Shown: positions 26,067-35,274 of the stretch, piece after piece | Numbering within the stretch: the first letter of the stretch is position 1 | How the letters are laid out: each line of letters begins with the position of its first letter | Source of the DNA: Paenibacillus curdlanolyticus YK9 | Lineage (GTDB): Bacteria > Bacillota > Bacilli > Paenibacillales > Paenibacillaceae | Reading direction: 5' to 3' | Length of the DNA: 64,000 bases | NCBI RefSeq assembly: GCF_000179615.1 | Contig: NZ_AEDD01000002.1 | Span: 310,001 to 374,000, forward strand | Translations under genes and position numbers: made by a program | The notes under the pieces: generated by a model | Databases searched by the model: none | Seen by the model: only the letters and a program-made list of their open reading frames with translations | What the model was told of the DNA's origin: nothing

Positions 26067-27488
26067 TTGAAAGAACATTCGAAGCGTATCATTCTGGTGT
26101 TGATCGTCGTCAGTCAGTTGATGATGGTGCTCGACGCTTCTATTTTAACGACTGCTTTACCTGAGATCGGCCGTGCATTTCAACTTTCGTCAGCTGCATT
26201 GACTTGGGTGCAAAATGCTTATATTTTAGCATTCGGCGGTTTTTTGCTATTAGGCGCACGTGCGGGAGACATCTTTGGAAGGAGAAGAACATTCATCTTG
26301 GGAATCACAATGTTCTCGCTGGCATCGGTGCTTGCTGGCTTGGCGCCATCTGCTTCGCTTCTGCTTGCCGCTCGTGCATGGCAAGGTTTAGCGGCTGCAA
26401 TGGCGACGCCGTCCGCACTCGCTTTGTTGTCCGTTACTTTCTCGGAAGCTCAGGAGCGCGTCAAGGCGATCGCGATTTATAGCGCTGTATCGGGAGCTGG
26501 AGGAAGTGTTGGCCTGATCGTCGGCGGATTGCTTACAGACGTCATTTCGTGGCGCGCCGGGATGTTTCTCAATGTGCCGATCGGCATTGCTCTACTCCTA
26601 ATGGTGCCTCGATACATGCAGGAAACCGATAAGAACAAAGGTCAATTGGATCTGATGGGTGCTTTGACTTCGCTTATTGGCATGACGGGACTGGCCTTTG
26701 GTTTCGTTAAAGCCGCGACTGTCGGGTGGGGAGCGCCGGCAGTATGGTGCTCGATTGCGCTTGGCGCGGTTTCGCTAACGGCTTTCGTACTGATCGAAGC
26801 GCAGGTGAAAGAGCCGATAACGCCACTTCGCTTGTTCGCAAGCCGAATGCGATCGGGCGCTTATCTGGGAAGGCTGCTGCTCCTGTGCGGAAATTATCCG
26901 ATCTTTTTCTTTGTTCCGCAATTTCTGCAAAACGTCCTTCATTTTGATTCGTTAGAGGCTGGCCTTGGGATTATGCCGTTCACGGCCGTTCAGTTCGGGA
27001 TGATGTATGTCATGCCTTCGCTCGTCGCACGCTTCGGGAATACGAAAGTATTGATCTGCGGACTGGTAATCGCGATCGTCGGAACAAGCTGGCTGAGTTC
27101 CATCACCGCAGATTCCAGCTTTTTCCCTGACTTGATCTTTCCGTTGATTGTCATGGGGTGCGGTGCCGGGATGATCTTCCAACCGTTCACAGTTTTAGGG
27201 TTGTCCGGCGTAAAGGCGAAGGATGCAGGCGCGGCGTCAGGCCTCGTAAACGTCGCTCACCAGACCGGAGCGTCGCTTGGGCTCGCAGTTCTGATCGCCG
27301 TCTTCGAGGCGTCGAATCGAACGGCTGCCACCTCCGGTATAGCTTACGTCTATGCGATCTCCGTCTCGATTAGGGGCTCGGCCATTTTCTTGACAGCTTC
27401 GCTCGTTGCTGTCTTGCTCTTGCTGCTGCCGGGAGAGGGCGTCAGAGCAACGCGAAGCTGCGCAGCTGGAGAGAGGGCGGTGCGGTAG
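26067..27488 (+). CDS. MFS drug transporter, DHA2-like (14 segments)
   Basis: The 473-aa product is read from TTG preceded by AGGGAGG with 8-nt spacing; the longer upstream frame is not supported. It carries motif D1 (MMVLDASILTTALPEIGRAF), motif A (ARAGDIFGRRRTF) and a motif C-like stretch (AVSGAGGSVGLIVGGLL), as in EmrB/QacA proteins. It is divergent from the AraC gene. Proton-driven export of drugs or dyes is expected; substrate unknown. Confidence 0.9.
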   Translation: MKEHSKRIILVLIVVSQLMMVLDASILTTALPEIGRAFQLSSAALTWVQNAYILAFGGFLLLGARAGDIFGRRRTFILGITMFSLASVLAGLAPSASLLLAARAWQGLAAAMATPSALALLSVTFSEAQERVKAIAIYSAVSGAGGSVGLIVGGLLTDVISWRAGMFLNVPIGIALLLMVPRYMQETDKNKGQLDLMGALTSLIGMTGLAFGFVKAATVGWGAPAVWCSIALGAVSLTAFVLIEAQVKEPITPLRLFASRMRSGAYLGRLLLLCGNYPIFFFVPQFLQNVLHFDSLEAGLGIMPFTAVQFGMMYVMPSLVARFGNTKVLICGLVIAIVGTSWLSSITADSSFFPDLIFPLIVMGCGAGMIFQPFTVLGLSGVKAKDAGAASGLVNVAHQTGASLGLAVLIAVFEASNRTAATSGIAYVYAISVSIRGSAIFLTASLVAVLLLLLPGEGVRATRSCAAGERAVR

Positions 27489-27587
27489 TTCTACCGTCAT
27501 CATATGAGGGCTTAAGTTTAGTGTTTGTACCTTTGCCTACAGCATGGCCTAGTCGCTTGGCGGGTTGTAGGGATGAAATCGTAGGCG

Positions 27588-27653
27588 GCAGTGTAACACC
27601 TCCGCTCCACCTACAATATGATGAGTCTAGAAATCAAAAGAGGTGAGTCAATG
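27588..27653 (+). promoter_or_regulatory. cwlJ leader with sporulation-type promoter
   Basis: The element CCTACAAT (27610-27617) resembles a sigma-E -10 box. An upstream GTGTAACA sits 11 bp before it, as GGTGCAACA does in the related element at 13612-13673. The GATGAGTCTAGA stretch and AGAGGTGAG ribosome binding site are shared by both. Mother-cell sigma-E control of cwlJ is known in Bacillus; here it is inferred. Confidence 0.5.
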
Positions 27654-28094
27654 GCAGTTGTAAAAGCCAGAAGTCAAGATATTGACATGTTGGCAAGATT
27701 GGTCCGGGCTGAAGCGGAGACCGAAGGCGAAATGGGCATGTTCTTGGTTGGAAATGTTGGCATTAATCGCATTAGAGCGAATTGCTCCGATTTTAAAAAT
27801 ATCCGGACAATTCCCCAAATGATCAATCAGCCGCATGCGTTCGAAGCGCTGCAGCATGGCATGTACTATCAAAGCGCTAGAGATCGGGAACGCCGTATTG
27901 CGCAAAAGGCTGTAAATGGGGAGCGGAATTGGCCAGCCAAATACTCGCTTTGGTATTTCCGTCCAGGAACGTTCGATAATCCCGGACCGTGCCCGCCGAC
28001 TTGGTATGATCAGCCTTTTGTTGGCCGATGGAAGAAGCATTGCTTTTATGAACCGACGGCAAAAGAATGTGAAAGTGTCTATAATACGTTTTAA
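27651..28094 (+). CDS. cwlJ: CwlJ-type cell wall (cortex) hydrolase
   Basis: The 147-aa protein starts at the ATG after AGAGGTGAGTCA. It is the Hydrolase_2/SleB catalytic domain alone, without signal peptide or peptidoglycan-binding domain, as in CwlJ. Conserved stretches include DMLARLVRAEAETEGEMGM with the catalytic Glu, LVGNVGINRIRANCSDFK and SLWYFRPG. CwlJ is a coat-associated lytic enzyme that degrades spore cortex during germination and usually depends on GerQ. No gerQ gene is next to it here. It is monocistronic with its own terminator. Confidence 0.92.
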   Translation: MAVVKARSQDIDMLARLVRAEAETEGEMGMFLVGNVGINRIRANCSDFKNIRTIPQMINQPHAFEALQHGMYYQSARDRERRIAQKAVNGERNWPAKYSLWYFRPGTFDNPGPCPPTWYDQPFVGRWKKHCFYEPTAKECESVYNTF

Positions 28095-28115
28095 CTTTTA
28101 TATCAGTCGTAAGAC

Positions 28116-28140
28116 GCCGCGTAAATCGCGGCTTTTTTTT
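28116..28140 (+). terminator. terminator of cwlJ
   Basis: GCCGCG-TAAAT-CGCGGC stem followed by eight T. Confidence 0.9.
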
Positions 28141-28370
28141 GTAGCAGTAATGAAAATGCCGGCGAAATTTGGCGTAGAATAACTTGTGCCCCGAACGGAA
28201 GAAGCCATTCGCGAAAGAAATGCGTAAAAAGCATAATGCAGCATTCCGCGGAATCCTCAACAGCGCGTTCATATCCACTTTCTGTCGACTTAGTAGGTCG
28301 GCACATATTTCTGTTCCTCAGTAGGGAAACCAATTAAGATTTCAAATCCACCACTGAAGGGGCTTAAAAA

Positions 28371-28667
28371 ATGAGAAAAACGAAATTTTTAACATGTTTG
28401 TCGTTGAGCTGTTTATCTCTAGTATTGTCCGCTGGCATTACGAGCGCTGCAGGCACCACGACTTCAACATCTATGCAAAACAACACTTCTTATGACAATC
28501 GCTCGGTAAATAGTTACGATACGAACTCAACTGTCGGAGGAAACTATCGGGCAACTGCCGTTAACGATGACAAGGATTTCGATTGGGGCTGGCTTGGCCT
28601 CTTGGGTTTAATTGGCTTAGCAGGTGCGAGAAATCGCTCGCGCGATCATAGCCGCGACCGTGCCTAA
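28371..28667 (+). CDS. WGxxGxxG-type small exported membrane protein
   Basis: The 98-aa protein has a signal peptide (CLSLSCLSLVLSAGITSAAG) and a Ser/Thr/Asn-rich low-complexity middle. A C-terminal tripartite tail follows: acidic DDKDFDWGWLGL, a hydrophobic segment containing WGWLGLLGLIGLAG, then an Arg-rich end (RNRSRDHSRDR). This layout is that of the WGxxGxxG-CTERM sorting families known from Bacilli. The mature protein is probably surface-located or processed at this tail. No processing enzyme is seen nearby. Confidence 0.75.
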   Translation: MRKTKFLTCLSLSCLSLVLSAGITSAAGTTTSTSMQNNTSYDNRSVNSYDTNSTVGGNYRATAVNDDKDFDWGWLGLLGLIGLAGARNRSRDHSRDRA

Positions 28668-28705
28668 GTAAGAAAAGCAAAAGTGTATTCCATTGTTTAT
28701 CATGT

Positions 28706-28734
28706 AGCCCGCGATGAAAAGAGCGGGCTTTTTC
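28706..28734 (+). terminator. terminator
   Basis: AGCCCGC / GCGGGCT stem with a 10-nt loop and TTTTTC. Confidence 0.85.
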
Positions 28735-28889
28735 ATTTGACACGATATGTAGGTTGATATTGGATATATATGCTCTTATTTCAAGGATGTCTGAGGGATA
28801 GTCATACTTGTCGAGGTTATATTATATCTGTTCTCGGTTGTCATCTAGGCAGGCACGCGAAACTACATCTTTGAAGGAGCGATCACAGC

Positions 28890-29408
28890 ATGGGAGTTTT
28901 AAGCGGGAACCCGAAAGACGAACCGTTGCATTACGGAGAGATCTTCGCAATTTGGCAGGCCTCGGCAACGGCGAAAGGCTGTGTTTCTACTTACAACGCG
29001 CTTAAATTTCATACAGGGGATAAAGATCTCCGTGCGATTTTGGAAGAGGGTATTCAACAAGCCAAACTGGAAATCGACGAGTTGGACGAGATTTTAATAG
29101 CCAATGGCATTGCATCGACACCAAAGCTGCCGGAACGTCCAGAAGCTAAGCTGGAGGAAATTCCGGTTGGAGCAAGATTCTCCGATCAGGAGATTGCCCC
29201 TATGGTTTCAGCAGATTTAGCGGCTGGCCTTGTTGCCGCAAGCACGGCAATGGGGATGTCGATTCGTGAAGACGTCGGCGCCTTATTCGGTAAATATCAT
29301 CTAACCAAAGCCGCTCTCGGCGTTAAGATTCTGCGCCTGAGCAAAGAGAAAGGGTGGCTCATTCCGCCGCCTCTGCAAATCAAGCGTCCGGAAGCTGTAG
29401 GCGTATAA
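28890..29408 (+). CDS. DUF3231 family protein, copy 1
   Basis: The 172-aa helical protein begins MGVLSGNPKDEPLHYGEIF and has the DUF3231 pattern, including ARFSDQEIAPMVSADLAAGL and the C-terminal SKEKGWLIPPPLQ. It has no signal peptide or membrane segment. Related proteins in Bacilli often resemble CotF-like coat proteins, but no function is established. The start follows GAAGGAGCG. A paralogue lies convergently just downstream. Confidence 0.8.
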   Translation: MGVLSGNPKDEPLHYGEIFAIWQASATAKGCVSTYNALKFHTGDKDLRAILEEGIQQAKLEIDELDEILIANGIASTPKLPERPEAKLEEIPVGARFSDQEIAPMVSADLAAGLVAASTAMGMSIREDVGALFGKYHLTKAALGVKILRLSKEKGWLIPPPLQIKRPEAVGV

Positions 29409-29422
29409 CGTGATCAGCAGAA

Positions 29423-29452
29423 GACAGTCCGCAAGGGACGGGCTGTCTTTTT
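29423..29452 (+). terminator. terminator between convergent DUF3231 genes
   Basis: GACAGTCC / GGGCTGTC stem (one G-T pair) followed by TTTTT. Confidence 0.75.
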
Positions 29453-29469
29453 GGCATTCGCATTTATAA

Positions 29470-29979
29470 TTAGTGTTCTGGCCGTCGCAATTGAAGGGGA
29501 GGAGGAACGAGCCAGCCCTTTTCTTTGCTAAGCGACAGTGCAGCTGCAGACGATGCAAGATGCAAGGCGTAGTACTTCGAGAACAATAGGCCTACGTCGA
29601 TGCGAATCGAGCTTCCGGTAATTTGGCTGCAAGCTACCAGACTGGCAGTAAGATTCTCGCCAATCGCCAACGCAATTTCTACATCTGAGAAGCGGGCGCC
29701 GGCTGGAATTTCCTCCAGTCTTACCGAAGGGCGCTCCGGCAGAGAAGGCGGGGGCATTATGCCATTATGGACGAGCAGTTCGTCGCATTCTACAGCAGCT
29801 TGACGCGCTTGTTGAATAAGATTGTTCAATAATCGCTTCAATTCAGTATCGCCTGCGTGCGACAAGTAGAGCTGGTAGGTGGATAGGATCGATTTCTTTT
29901 TTGCTGAATAGGACCAAATGTAAAAGATTTCGCCGTAATGCAATGGCTCGTCTTTCGGATTCCCGCTCAAAATTCCCAT
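29470..29979 (-). CDS. DUF3231 family protein, copy 2
   Basis: The 169-aa product starts at the ATG after GGAGAG. It shares the opening LSGNPKDEPLHYGEIF, the LPERPxxxLEEIPxGARFSD block and the ending LSKEKGWLVPPPLQ with copy 1, but is clearly diverged in between. The two genes are convergent with 61 bp between stop codons. It is followed upstream (on the minus strand) by the XRE regulator gene. Confidence 0.8.
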   Translation of the reverse strand: MGILSGNPKDEPLHYGEIFYIWSYSAKKKSILSTYQLYLSHAGDTELKRLLNNLIQQARQAAVECDELLVHNGIMPPPSLPERPSVRLEEIPAGARFSDVEIALAIGENLTASLVACSQITGSSIRIDVGLLFSKYYALHLASSAAALSLSKEKGWLVPPPLQLRRPEH

Positions 29980-30053
29980 TTTTTCTCTCCATTTTTTCAT
30001 ATCAGTTAATCCCAGTATAGCCGCGAAAGGCCATTTATAGACAGACGCGCAGC

Positions 30054-30896
30054 TCAATAGGAATTCACAAGAAGCCTGTCGACCTTTAATCTTGTTTCCT
30101 CATTGGATGGGAGGTTCACGGTGACGGTAAGATGCTGCGAATCCGTGACAAGGAATGAAAGCTGATCGAATTCCATTACCCCTACAATCGGATGATAATT
30201 CATTTTCCTGCCTTCAGGGCCATTTAATACATCGTGCTGAGGCCACCATTCCCGGAATTCCTCACTCTCTTGATTCAACAGCTCAATTAGTTCCATGGAT
30301 AAGGAATCGCCGACGAACTTCCCATAATTCCCGCGGAATTGGGCCAGACGGTGTCTCGCGTGTCTTTCCCAATTTTCCCGGAGCAGCTCCCGGGTAGAAG
30401 GCATAGCGAAGGACCGCCAGAGCGTATTCCGTTCTAGTGGAGACATTCGCTCATAGTCTCCGTAAATCAGGTTCGCCGCCTTGTTCCAAGCGACGATAGA
30501 GAGGCGTTGATCCATGACGTAGGCAGGACTATTCCCTTGTTGATCAAGGAAGCATTGCAGCGTTGGCTGGATGGAGCGGGTTTCCTGCTGCTGGTTTGTT
30601 GGTTGATGCTGCAAAGCAAGTGCAAACAAATGGTTGCGTTCAATCGGATCGAGCCGGAGAGCCTTGGCGATATTTTCGAGCACTTGGGAAGAGACCTGAA
30701 TGTCCCGACCTTGTTCCAGCCACGTGTACCAATCAATGCTGACGCCAGAGAGAATAGCGACTTCTTCTCGACGAAGCCCCGGCGTGCGCCTCCTGCCTTG
30801 CGGGGATAAGCCGACCTGCTCAGGCGTGAGCCGATCTCGTCTCGTGCGCAGAAACTGGGCCAGTTCGCGCAGCCGTTGTTGATTTGCGTTATCCAT
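30054..30896 (-). CDS. XRE-family regulator with MmyB-like ligand-binding domain
   Basis: The 280-aa product uses the ATG after AAGGAAGGCAG. The N-terminal helix-turn-helix (RRRTPGLRREEVAILSGVSI, DWYTWLEQGRDIQVSSQVL) and the C-terminal domain (SIVAWNKAANLIYGDYERM, LWRSFAMPSTREL, WWPQHDV) are characteristic of MmyB-like regulators. It is divergent from the adjacent MFS gene and probably represses it. DUF3231 copy 2 lies downstream on the same strand. Confidence 0.9.
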   Translation of the reverse strand: MDNANQQRLRELAQFLRTRRDRLTPEQVGLSPQGRRRTPGLRREEVAILSGVSIDWYTWLEQGRDIQVSSQVLENIAKALRLDPIERNHLFALALQHQPTNQQQETRSIQPTLQCFLDQQGNSPAYVMDQRLSIVAWNKAANLIYGDYERMSPLERNTLWRSFAMPSTRELLRENWERHARHRLAQFRGNYGKFVGDSLSMELIELLNQESEEFREWWPQHDVLNGPEGRKMNYHPIVGVMEFDQLSFLVTDSQHLTVTVNLPSNEETRLKVDRLLVNSY

Positions 30897-31044
30897 GACA
30901 CTGCCTTCCTTCAGATGCACCAGCTTTCCGGGGAGTAACACTCCTAGGATAAACCGTCATCTTATTTCAATGTGATTTTCATTATACACTTCTCTATGAC
31001 AAATAAGAGGAATGAATGTTCATGGATCAGAGGGGAGAATTTCA

Positions 31045-32427
31045 TTGGAGCTTTCAAGACAGTTGCAATCTCGTCCTGTGGGGAATGCAAAAAAATGGTT
31101 GCTGTTGACCGGCATCTCGCTCGGTTACTTTCTTGTTTTATTGGATACGACAATAGTGAACGTTGCGCTTCCGGCGATTCAACGAGATTTGGGAAGCGGC
31201 ATCACTGGGTTACAATGGGTGGTTAATGCGTATACGGTCATCTTTGCGGGACTCTTGCTTTCAATGGGGGTATTCGCGGATAGGTTTGGAGCCAAACGGG
31301 TCTTTCTCGCGGGGCTAGCCATCTTTGCCGTCGTCTCGGTTATCTCATCGGCAGCGCATTCCCTTCCATCATTGATCGTTTCACGGGCGCTGCTCGGAGT
31401 AGGAGGTGCTGCCCTCACACCGGCATCTCTGGCGTTGCTAAGTCACGCTTATCCGGCTCCGGCAGAGCGTGCAAGGGCACTTGGCATTTGGGCGGCCATA
31501 ACGGGGACAGCGATGGCCGGAGGGCCGGTAGTCGGCGGTCTGCTGGTTGACACGCTGGGGTGGCGAAGCATTTTTATGCTGAATGTTCCCGTGACCCTCT
31601 TTAGCTTCATCATCGTCCTGTTCTTTACGAGCGAGACGAAACGCAACATCCGGCAGCGGATAACTATCATCACGCAGCTTTGCGCGATCTTCGTTATTGC
31701 AGCGCTGTGTTTTGCTCTAATGGAAGGCGAGACGTATGGTTGGCAATCGCCTGTCATTCTAGGCGCTTTCGGACTTGTTTTGGCAGGCGCCGGTTTGTTT
31801 TACTATGCGGAGAAGAACAATCGACAACGGCTGTTCCCGCCAGGCATGTTTCGAGATTCCACGGTTTCCGTCGGGATGATCGCAGGAATGTTGATCAATA
31901 TCGGGTTGTCGGGCTTTTTATTCATTATGCCGCTATTCTACCAACATATTAAAGGCTTCTCGGCCCATCATACGGGACTCGCGCTGCTGCCGATGATGAT
32001 CCCGTTAGCTTTTAATCCGATTGTAACAGGACGCCTTGTCGCCCGATTCGGTCCAAGAGTCCCGGTTGTCATCGGGTTTGGTCTTGGAGCCGCCGGTATG
32101 CTGCTGCAGAGCTGGACGGACGTGCAGACGAGTTACGGGGTTACCATCCTCAGCTTGCTCCTGAACGGGTTCGGCATTTCGCTCACGATTCCTGCGATCG
32201 TTGCGGCAGTCATATCCGCTGCTCCTAAGGAGCTCGGCGGCACCGCTTCAGGCGCGTTGAACGCAAGCCGTCAGATTGGCGCAACACTTGGCGTCGTCCT
32301 GTTCGGCTTGATGATCAGCTCCAGCCGTACGTTTGTCTCCGGCATGCATTTGGCGATGGGGGCTGCTGCCTTGTTTTTTGTATGCGGCGGCATTCTCTCA
32401 TATCGGTTCATGGGGGGCAGGAAATAG
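31045..32427 (+). CDS. MFS drug transporter, DHA2-like
   Basis: The product is 460 aa from TTG after AGGGGAGA; an upstream ATG at 31012 is less likely. There are about 14 membrane segments, motif D1 (LVLLDTTIVNVALPAIQRDL), motif A (MGVFADRFGAKRVF) and a motif C-like region (AITGTAMAGGPVVGGLLV). Divergent from the XRE/MmyB regulator, it forms a typical self-contained efflux pair. Confidence 0.9.
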   Translation: MELSRQLQSRPVGNAKKWLLLTGISLGYFLVLLDTTIVNVALPAIQRDLGSGITGLQWVVNAYTVIFAGLLLSMGVFADRFGAKRVFLAGLAIFAVVSVISSAAHSLPSLIVSRALLGVGGAALTPASLALLSHAYPAPAERARALGIWAAITGTAMAGGPVVGGLLVDTLGWRSIFMLNVPVTLFSFIIVLFFTSETKRNIRQRITIITQLCAIFVIAALCFALMEGETYGWQSPVILGAFGLVLAGAGLFYYAEKNNRQRLFPPGMFRDSTVSVGMIAGMLINIGLSGFLFIMPLFYQHIKGFSAHHTGLALLPMMIPLAFNPIVTGRLVARFGPRVPVVIGFGLGAAGMLLQSWTDVQTSYGVTILSLLLNGFGISLTIPAIVAAVISAAPKELGGTASGALNASRQIGATLGVVLFGLMISSSRTFVSGMHLAMGAAALFFVCGGILSYRFMGGRK

Positions 32428-32440
32428 AATGGTATGTCAG

Positions 32441-32469
32441 ACGAGCACCGATTAAGGGGCTCGTTTTTT
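32441..32469 (+). terminator. terminator
   Basis: ACGAGC / GCTCGT stem with a 12-nt loop and TTTTT. Confidence 0.75.
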
Positions 32470-32561
32470 GTTGTTTCAAATCTCTCAATAGGAAGGATAT
32501 AATATAATAACAAATAGAGAGAGTAGTTTGTGCAGCTGTTCATGAAAGGAGCTCAAATCAT

Positions 32562-34313
32562 TTGTTGAACATCAGGGCCTATTTTAGATTTGTCAAGCCC
32601 TATTGGCATCTTGTCCTACTGACTGTCATGATTGGCGTTATTAAATTTGCTATCCCATTATCGTTGCCGTTAATACTAAAATATGCAGTGGACGACGTGC
32701 TGTTAGCGCATCAGCCGGATGAACAGAAAATGAAACAACTGCTTACCATCATCGGCGGCGCTTCGATCCTGTTTGTTGTCGTACGTTATCCGATTGAGTA
32801 CTTCCGTCAGTACTTCGCTCAACTGATCACTTCCCGAACGTTATTCGATATTCGCAATCGACTTTACACCCATGCGCAGCGCTTATCGTTAAGTTACTAT
32901 CATAATCACAAATCAGGCGAGATTATTTCTCGTATCATGAACGATGTTGAACAAACGAAAAGCCTTGTAGAGACAGGGATGATGAATATATGGCTTGATC
33001 TCATCACGCTTTCCATTGCACTCGGTATCATGAGTTATATGGATTCATCTTTAACGCTGGTTGCCATCGCAATTCTTCCGTTCTATGCGATCGCCGTTAA
33101 ACTGCTCTATAAACGGCTGCGATTGCTTACCAAAGCAAGATCGCAGTCTCTGGCTGAGATGCAGGGATACCTTTATGAACGAATTAATGGGATCCCTGTC
33201 ATTAAAAGCTTCACGCTGGAACAACATGAGCAGCGTAAGTTTGGTCTTAAAAATGAGCAATTCCTGCAACGGGCCGTTGCCCAAACGAAATGGAATGCGC
33301 TTACGAACGCAATCATTAACACGCTAACCGATATTGCACCGTTAATGGTCATAGCCTATGGCGGATATCAGGTTATCCAAGGTCACCTAACGGTCGGGGC
33401 ATTCGTGGCGTTCTTCGGGTACTTGGAGCGATTATATAATCCTCTTCGCCGAATCGTTAATTCATCGACGGAACTCACGCAAGCAAGCGCCTCATTGGAA
33501 CGTGTGCTTGAGTTTATGAAGGAACCCTATGATATCGATGACGCTCCTCATGCGAAGTCACTTGGAGAAATACAAGGGCGGATTCGATTCCAAGATGTCT
33601 GGTTCAAATATGCGGAGGAGTCCGACTGGGTGCTGAAAGGCATTAATCTAGATATCCGACCTGGCGAAACGATCGCGTTCGTCGGGATGAGCGGGGGAGG
33701 GAAGTCATCCATCGTCGGCTTAATACCGCGCTTGTTCGATATCCAACAAGGAACGGTTACGTTCGATGACGAGGACGTTCGCCAAGTAACGCAGCAGAGC
33801 TTACGCAGTCAGATCGGAATCGTGCTGCAAGATAACATTCTATTTAGCGGTACGATTCGCGACAATATTTTGCTTGGGCGTCCCGACGCTACGGATGAGG
33901 AAGTACAAGAGGCGGCAAAGGCTGCGAATGCCCATGATTTTATTGAGGATCTGCCGCAGGGATACCATACGCAAATTGGCGAAAAAGGCGTTAAGCTTTC
34001 CGGCGGACAGAAGCAGCGAGTCGCCATCGCGCGCGTATTCCTCAAAAATCCAAGGGTCATTATTTTGGATGAAGCGACTTCCGCGCTTGATCTGGAATCC
34101 GAACATCTTGTGCAGGAATCACTCGAGCAGTTGGCTCGCCAGCGTACGACAATCATCATCGCCCATCGTTTGTCAACGATTACGCATGCAGATAAGATCT
34201 ACCTGATCGATCATGGCGAGATCAAAGAAATGGGCACGCATCAAGAGCTCATGAGACAAGATGGTGCATATGCACGGCTGTTTAACATTCAACATGTCGG
34301 AGACTTGGTATAA
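32562..34313 (+). CDS. ABC exporter half-transporter (fused membrane and ATPase domains)
   Basis: The 583-aa protein starts at TTG with GGAG 10 nt upstream. Residues ~1-310 form a six-segment exporter membrane domain, and ~340-575 the ATPase with Walker A GMSGGGKSS, Q-loop LQDNILFSG, signature LSGGQKQR, Walker B VIILDEATSALD and H-loop IIAHRLS. It fits the homodimeric multidrug/lipid exporters of the MsbA/BmrA/YgaD type. Substrate unknown. It is monocistronic. Confidence 0.92.
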   Translation: MLNIRAYFRFVKPYWHLVLLTVMIGVIKFAIPLSLPLILKYAVDDVLLAHQPDEQKMKQLLTIIGGASILFVVVRYPIEYFRQYFAQLITSRTLFDIRNRLYTHAQRLSLSYYHNHKSGEIISRIMNDVEQTKSLVETGMMNIWLDLITLSIALGIMSYMDSSLTLVAIAILPFYAIAVKLLYKRLRLLTKARSQSLAEMQGYLYERINGIPVIKSFTLEQHEQRKFGLKNEQFLQRAVAQTKWNALTNAIINTLTDIAPLMVIAYGGYQVIQGHLTVGAFVAFFGYLERLYNPLRRIVNSSTELTQASASLERVLEFMKEPYDIDDAPHAKSLGEIQGRIRFQDVWFKYAEESDWVLKGINLDIRPGETIAFVGMSGGGKSSIVGLIPRLFDIQQGTVTFDDEDVRQVTQQSLRSQIGIVLQDNILFSGTIRDNILLGRPDATDEEVQEAAKAANAHDFIEDLPQGYHTQIGEKGVKLSGGQKQRVAIARVFLKNPRVIILDEATSALDLESEHLVQESLEQLARQRTTIIIAHRLSTITHADKIYLIDHGEIKEMGTHQELMRQDGAYARLFNIQHVGDLV

Positions 34314-34323
34314 ATGCATCAAC

Positions 34324-34356
34324 AAAAGCAGCCGATCATCTCGATCGGCTGCTTTT
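34324..34356 (+). terminator. strong terminator
   Basis: AAAAGCAGCCGAT / ATCGGCTGCTTTT, 13-bp stem, 7-nt loop, T run. The flanking A run also makes it usable for the convergent methyltransferase transcript. Confidence 0.92.
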
Positions 34357-34390
34357 TTGCCTATTTGCAATCGAAACACGTGTAAGATGT

Positions 34391-35101
34391 TCACGCTTTC
34401 CACGCCGTAATGACAATACTGCCCATCACAGTAGAAAAGCTGCTCATCAGACGTTCATTTTTCATCATCATGGCAACTGCATCCGGTTTCGCGAATAGTT
34501 CGTGATCGATAACCCGTAAAGGATCGTTATCGTTGGCCGGTTGTTTTATCTGCATGAAAGGAGACGCGGAGTAATGATCAAACCTTGATTTGCTTAGCAG
34601 CTCCAGCCACTCTGGAACGGTTCGCATATGTTGAAGTCCGTAAAACGCCTGGAGCTTTTTCTTTTGCGCCGCGGTTAATTTCACAGCAAATGCCAGCTCG
34701 CGATCGTATAGGACTCCTTTTGGCTTCAGCACTCGCCAGTATTCGCGTATCGCGGTGCTTCCTTGGGTAAAAGCCGTAACCGACTCCGTAAAAACGGCAT
34801 CAAACGTCTCATCCGGAAAAGGTAAGGAGCTGGCATCCGCTTGAACGATGCGGACGGGAAGCCCGCTCAGCTTCGCACGATGGGTCGCTTTTTGAATCAT
34901 ATCCTTGTTTCGGTCTATGGCTGTCACGTCGCAGCCCAAACTGGCTAAATAACACGCAGTCCGGCCTGTTCCGCATCCTGCCTCCAGCACTTTGGCACCG
35001 CGCGGAAAGCCGATTTGCCCGATTAATGCTGTAGTCGCTTGAAAACCGCCTGGATGCGCACTTCCTTCGCCGAGCCGGGCTAACAATGTGTGGTAATCCA
35101 T
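34391..35101 (-). CDS. class I SAM-dependent methyltransferase
   Basis: The 236-aa protein has motif I VLEAGCGTGRTACYLASLG, an acidic residue after strand 2 (VTAIDRNKD), motif II VQADASSLPFPDETFDAVF and the post-motif YWRVLKPKGVLYDREL. This is a Methyltransf_11-type fold acting on a small molecule. Substrate unknown. It stands alone on the minus strand. Confidence 0.88.
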   Translation of the reverse strand: MDYHTLLARLGEGSAHPGGFQATTALIGQIGFPRGAKVLEAGCGTGRTACYLASLGCDVTAIDRNKDMIQKATHRAKLSGLPVRIVQADASSLPFPDETFDAVFTESVTAFTQGSTAIREYWRVLKPKGVLYDRELAFAVKLTAAQKKKLQAFYGLQHMRTVPEWLELLSKSRFDHYSASPFMQIKQPANDNDPLRVIDHELFAKPDAVAMMMKNERLMSSFSTVMGSIVITAWKA

Positions 35102-35274
35102 TGCCTTTTCACCTCATCCTGTTCCTCTCCCGATATCCTATGCATAACTGTCGCCGTGACTACACCCATTCATTACCGCTCTTTTTTTAAAAATAGAAGA
35201 CAATCGTACAATCTTTATAGCAGATAGTTTCATAGTCTAGGATAAACAAGCTGCAGGTTAGGAGGAATGAAGGT

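Noticed and set aside
34585-34770. plus-strand frame inside the methyltransferase gene
   Set aside because: It is a shadow of a gene with clear SAM-binding motifs.
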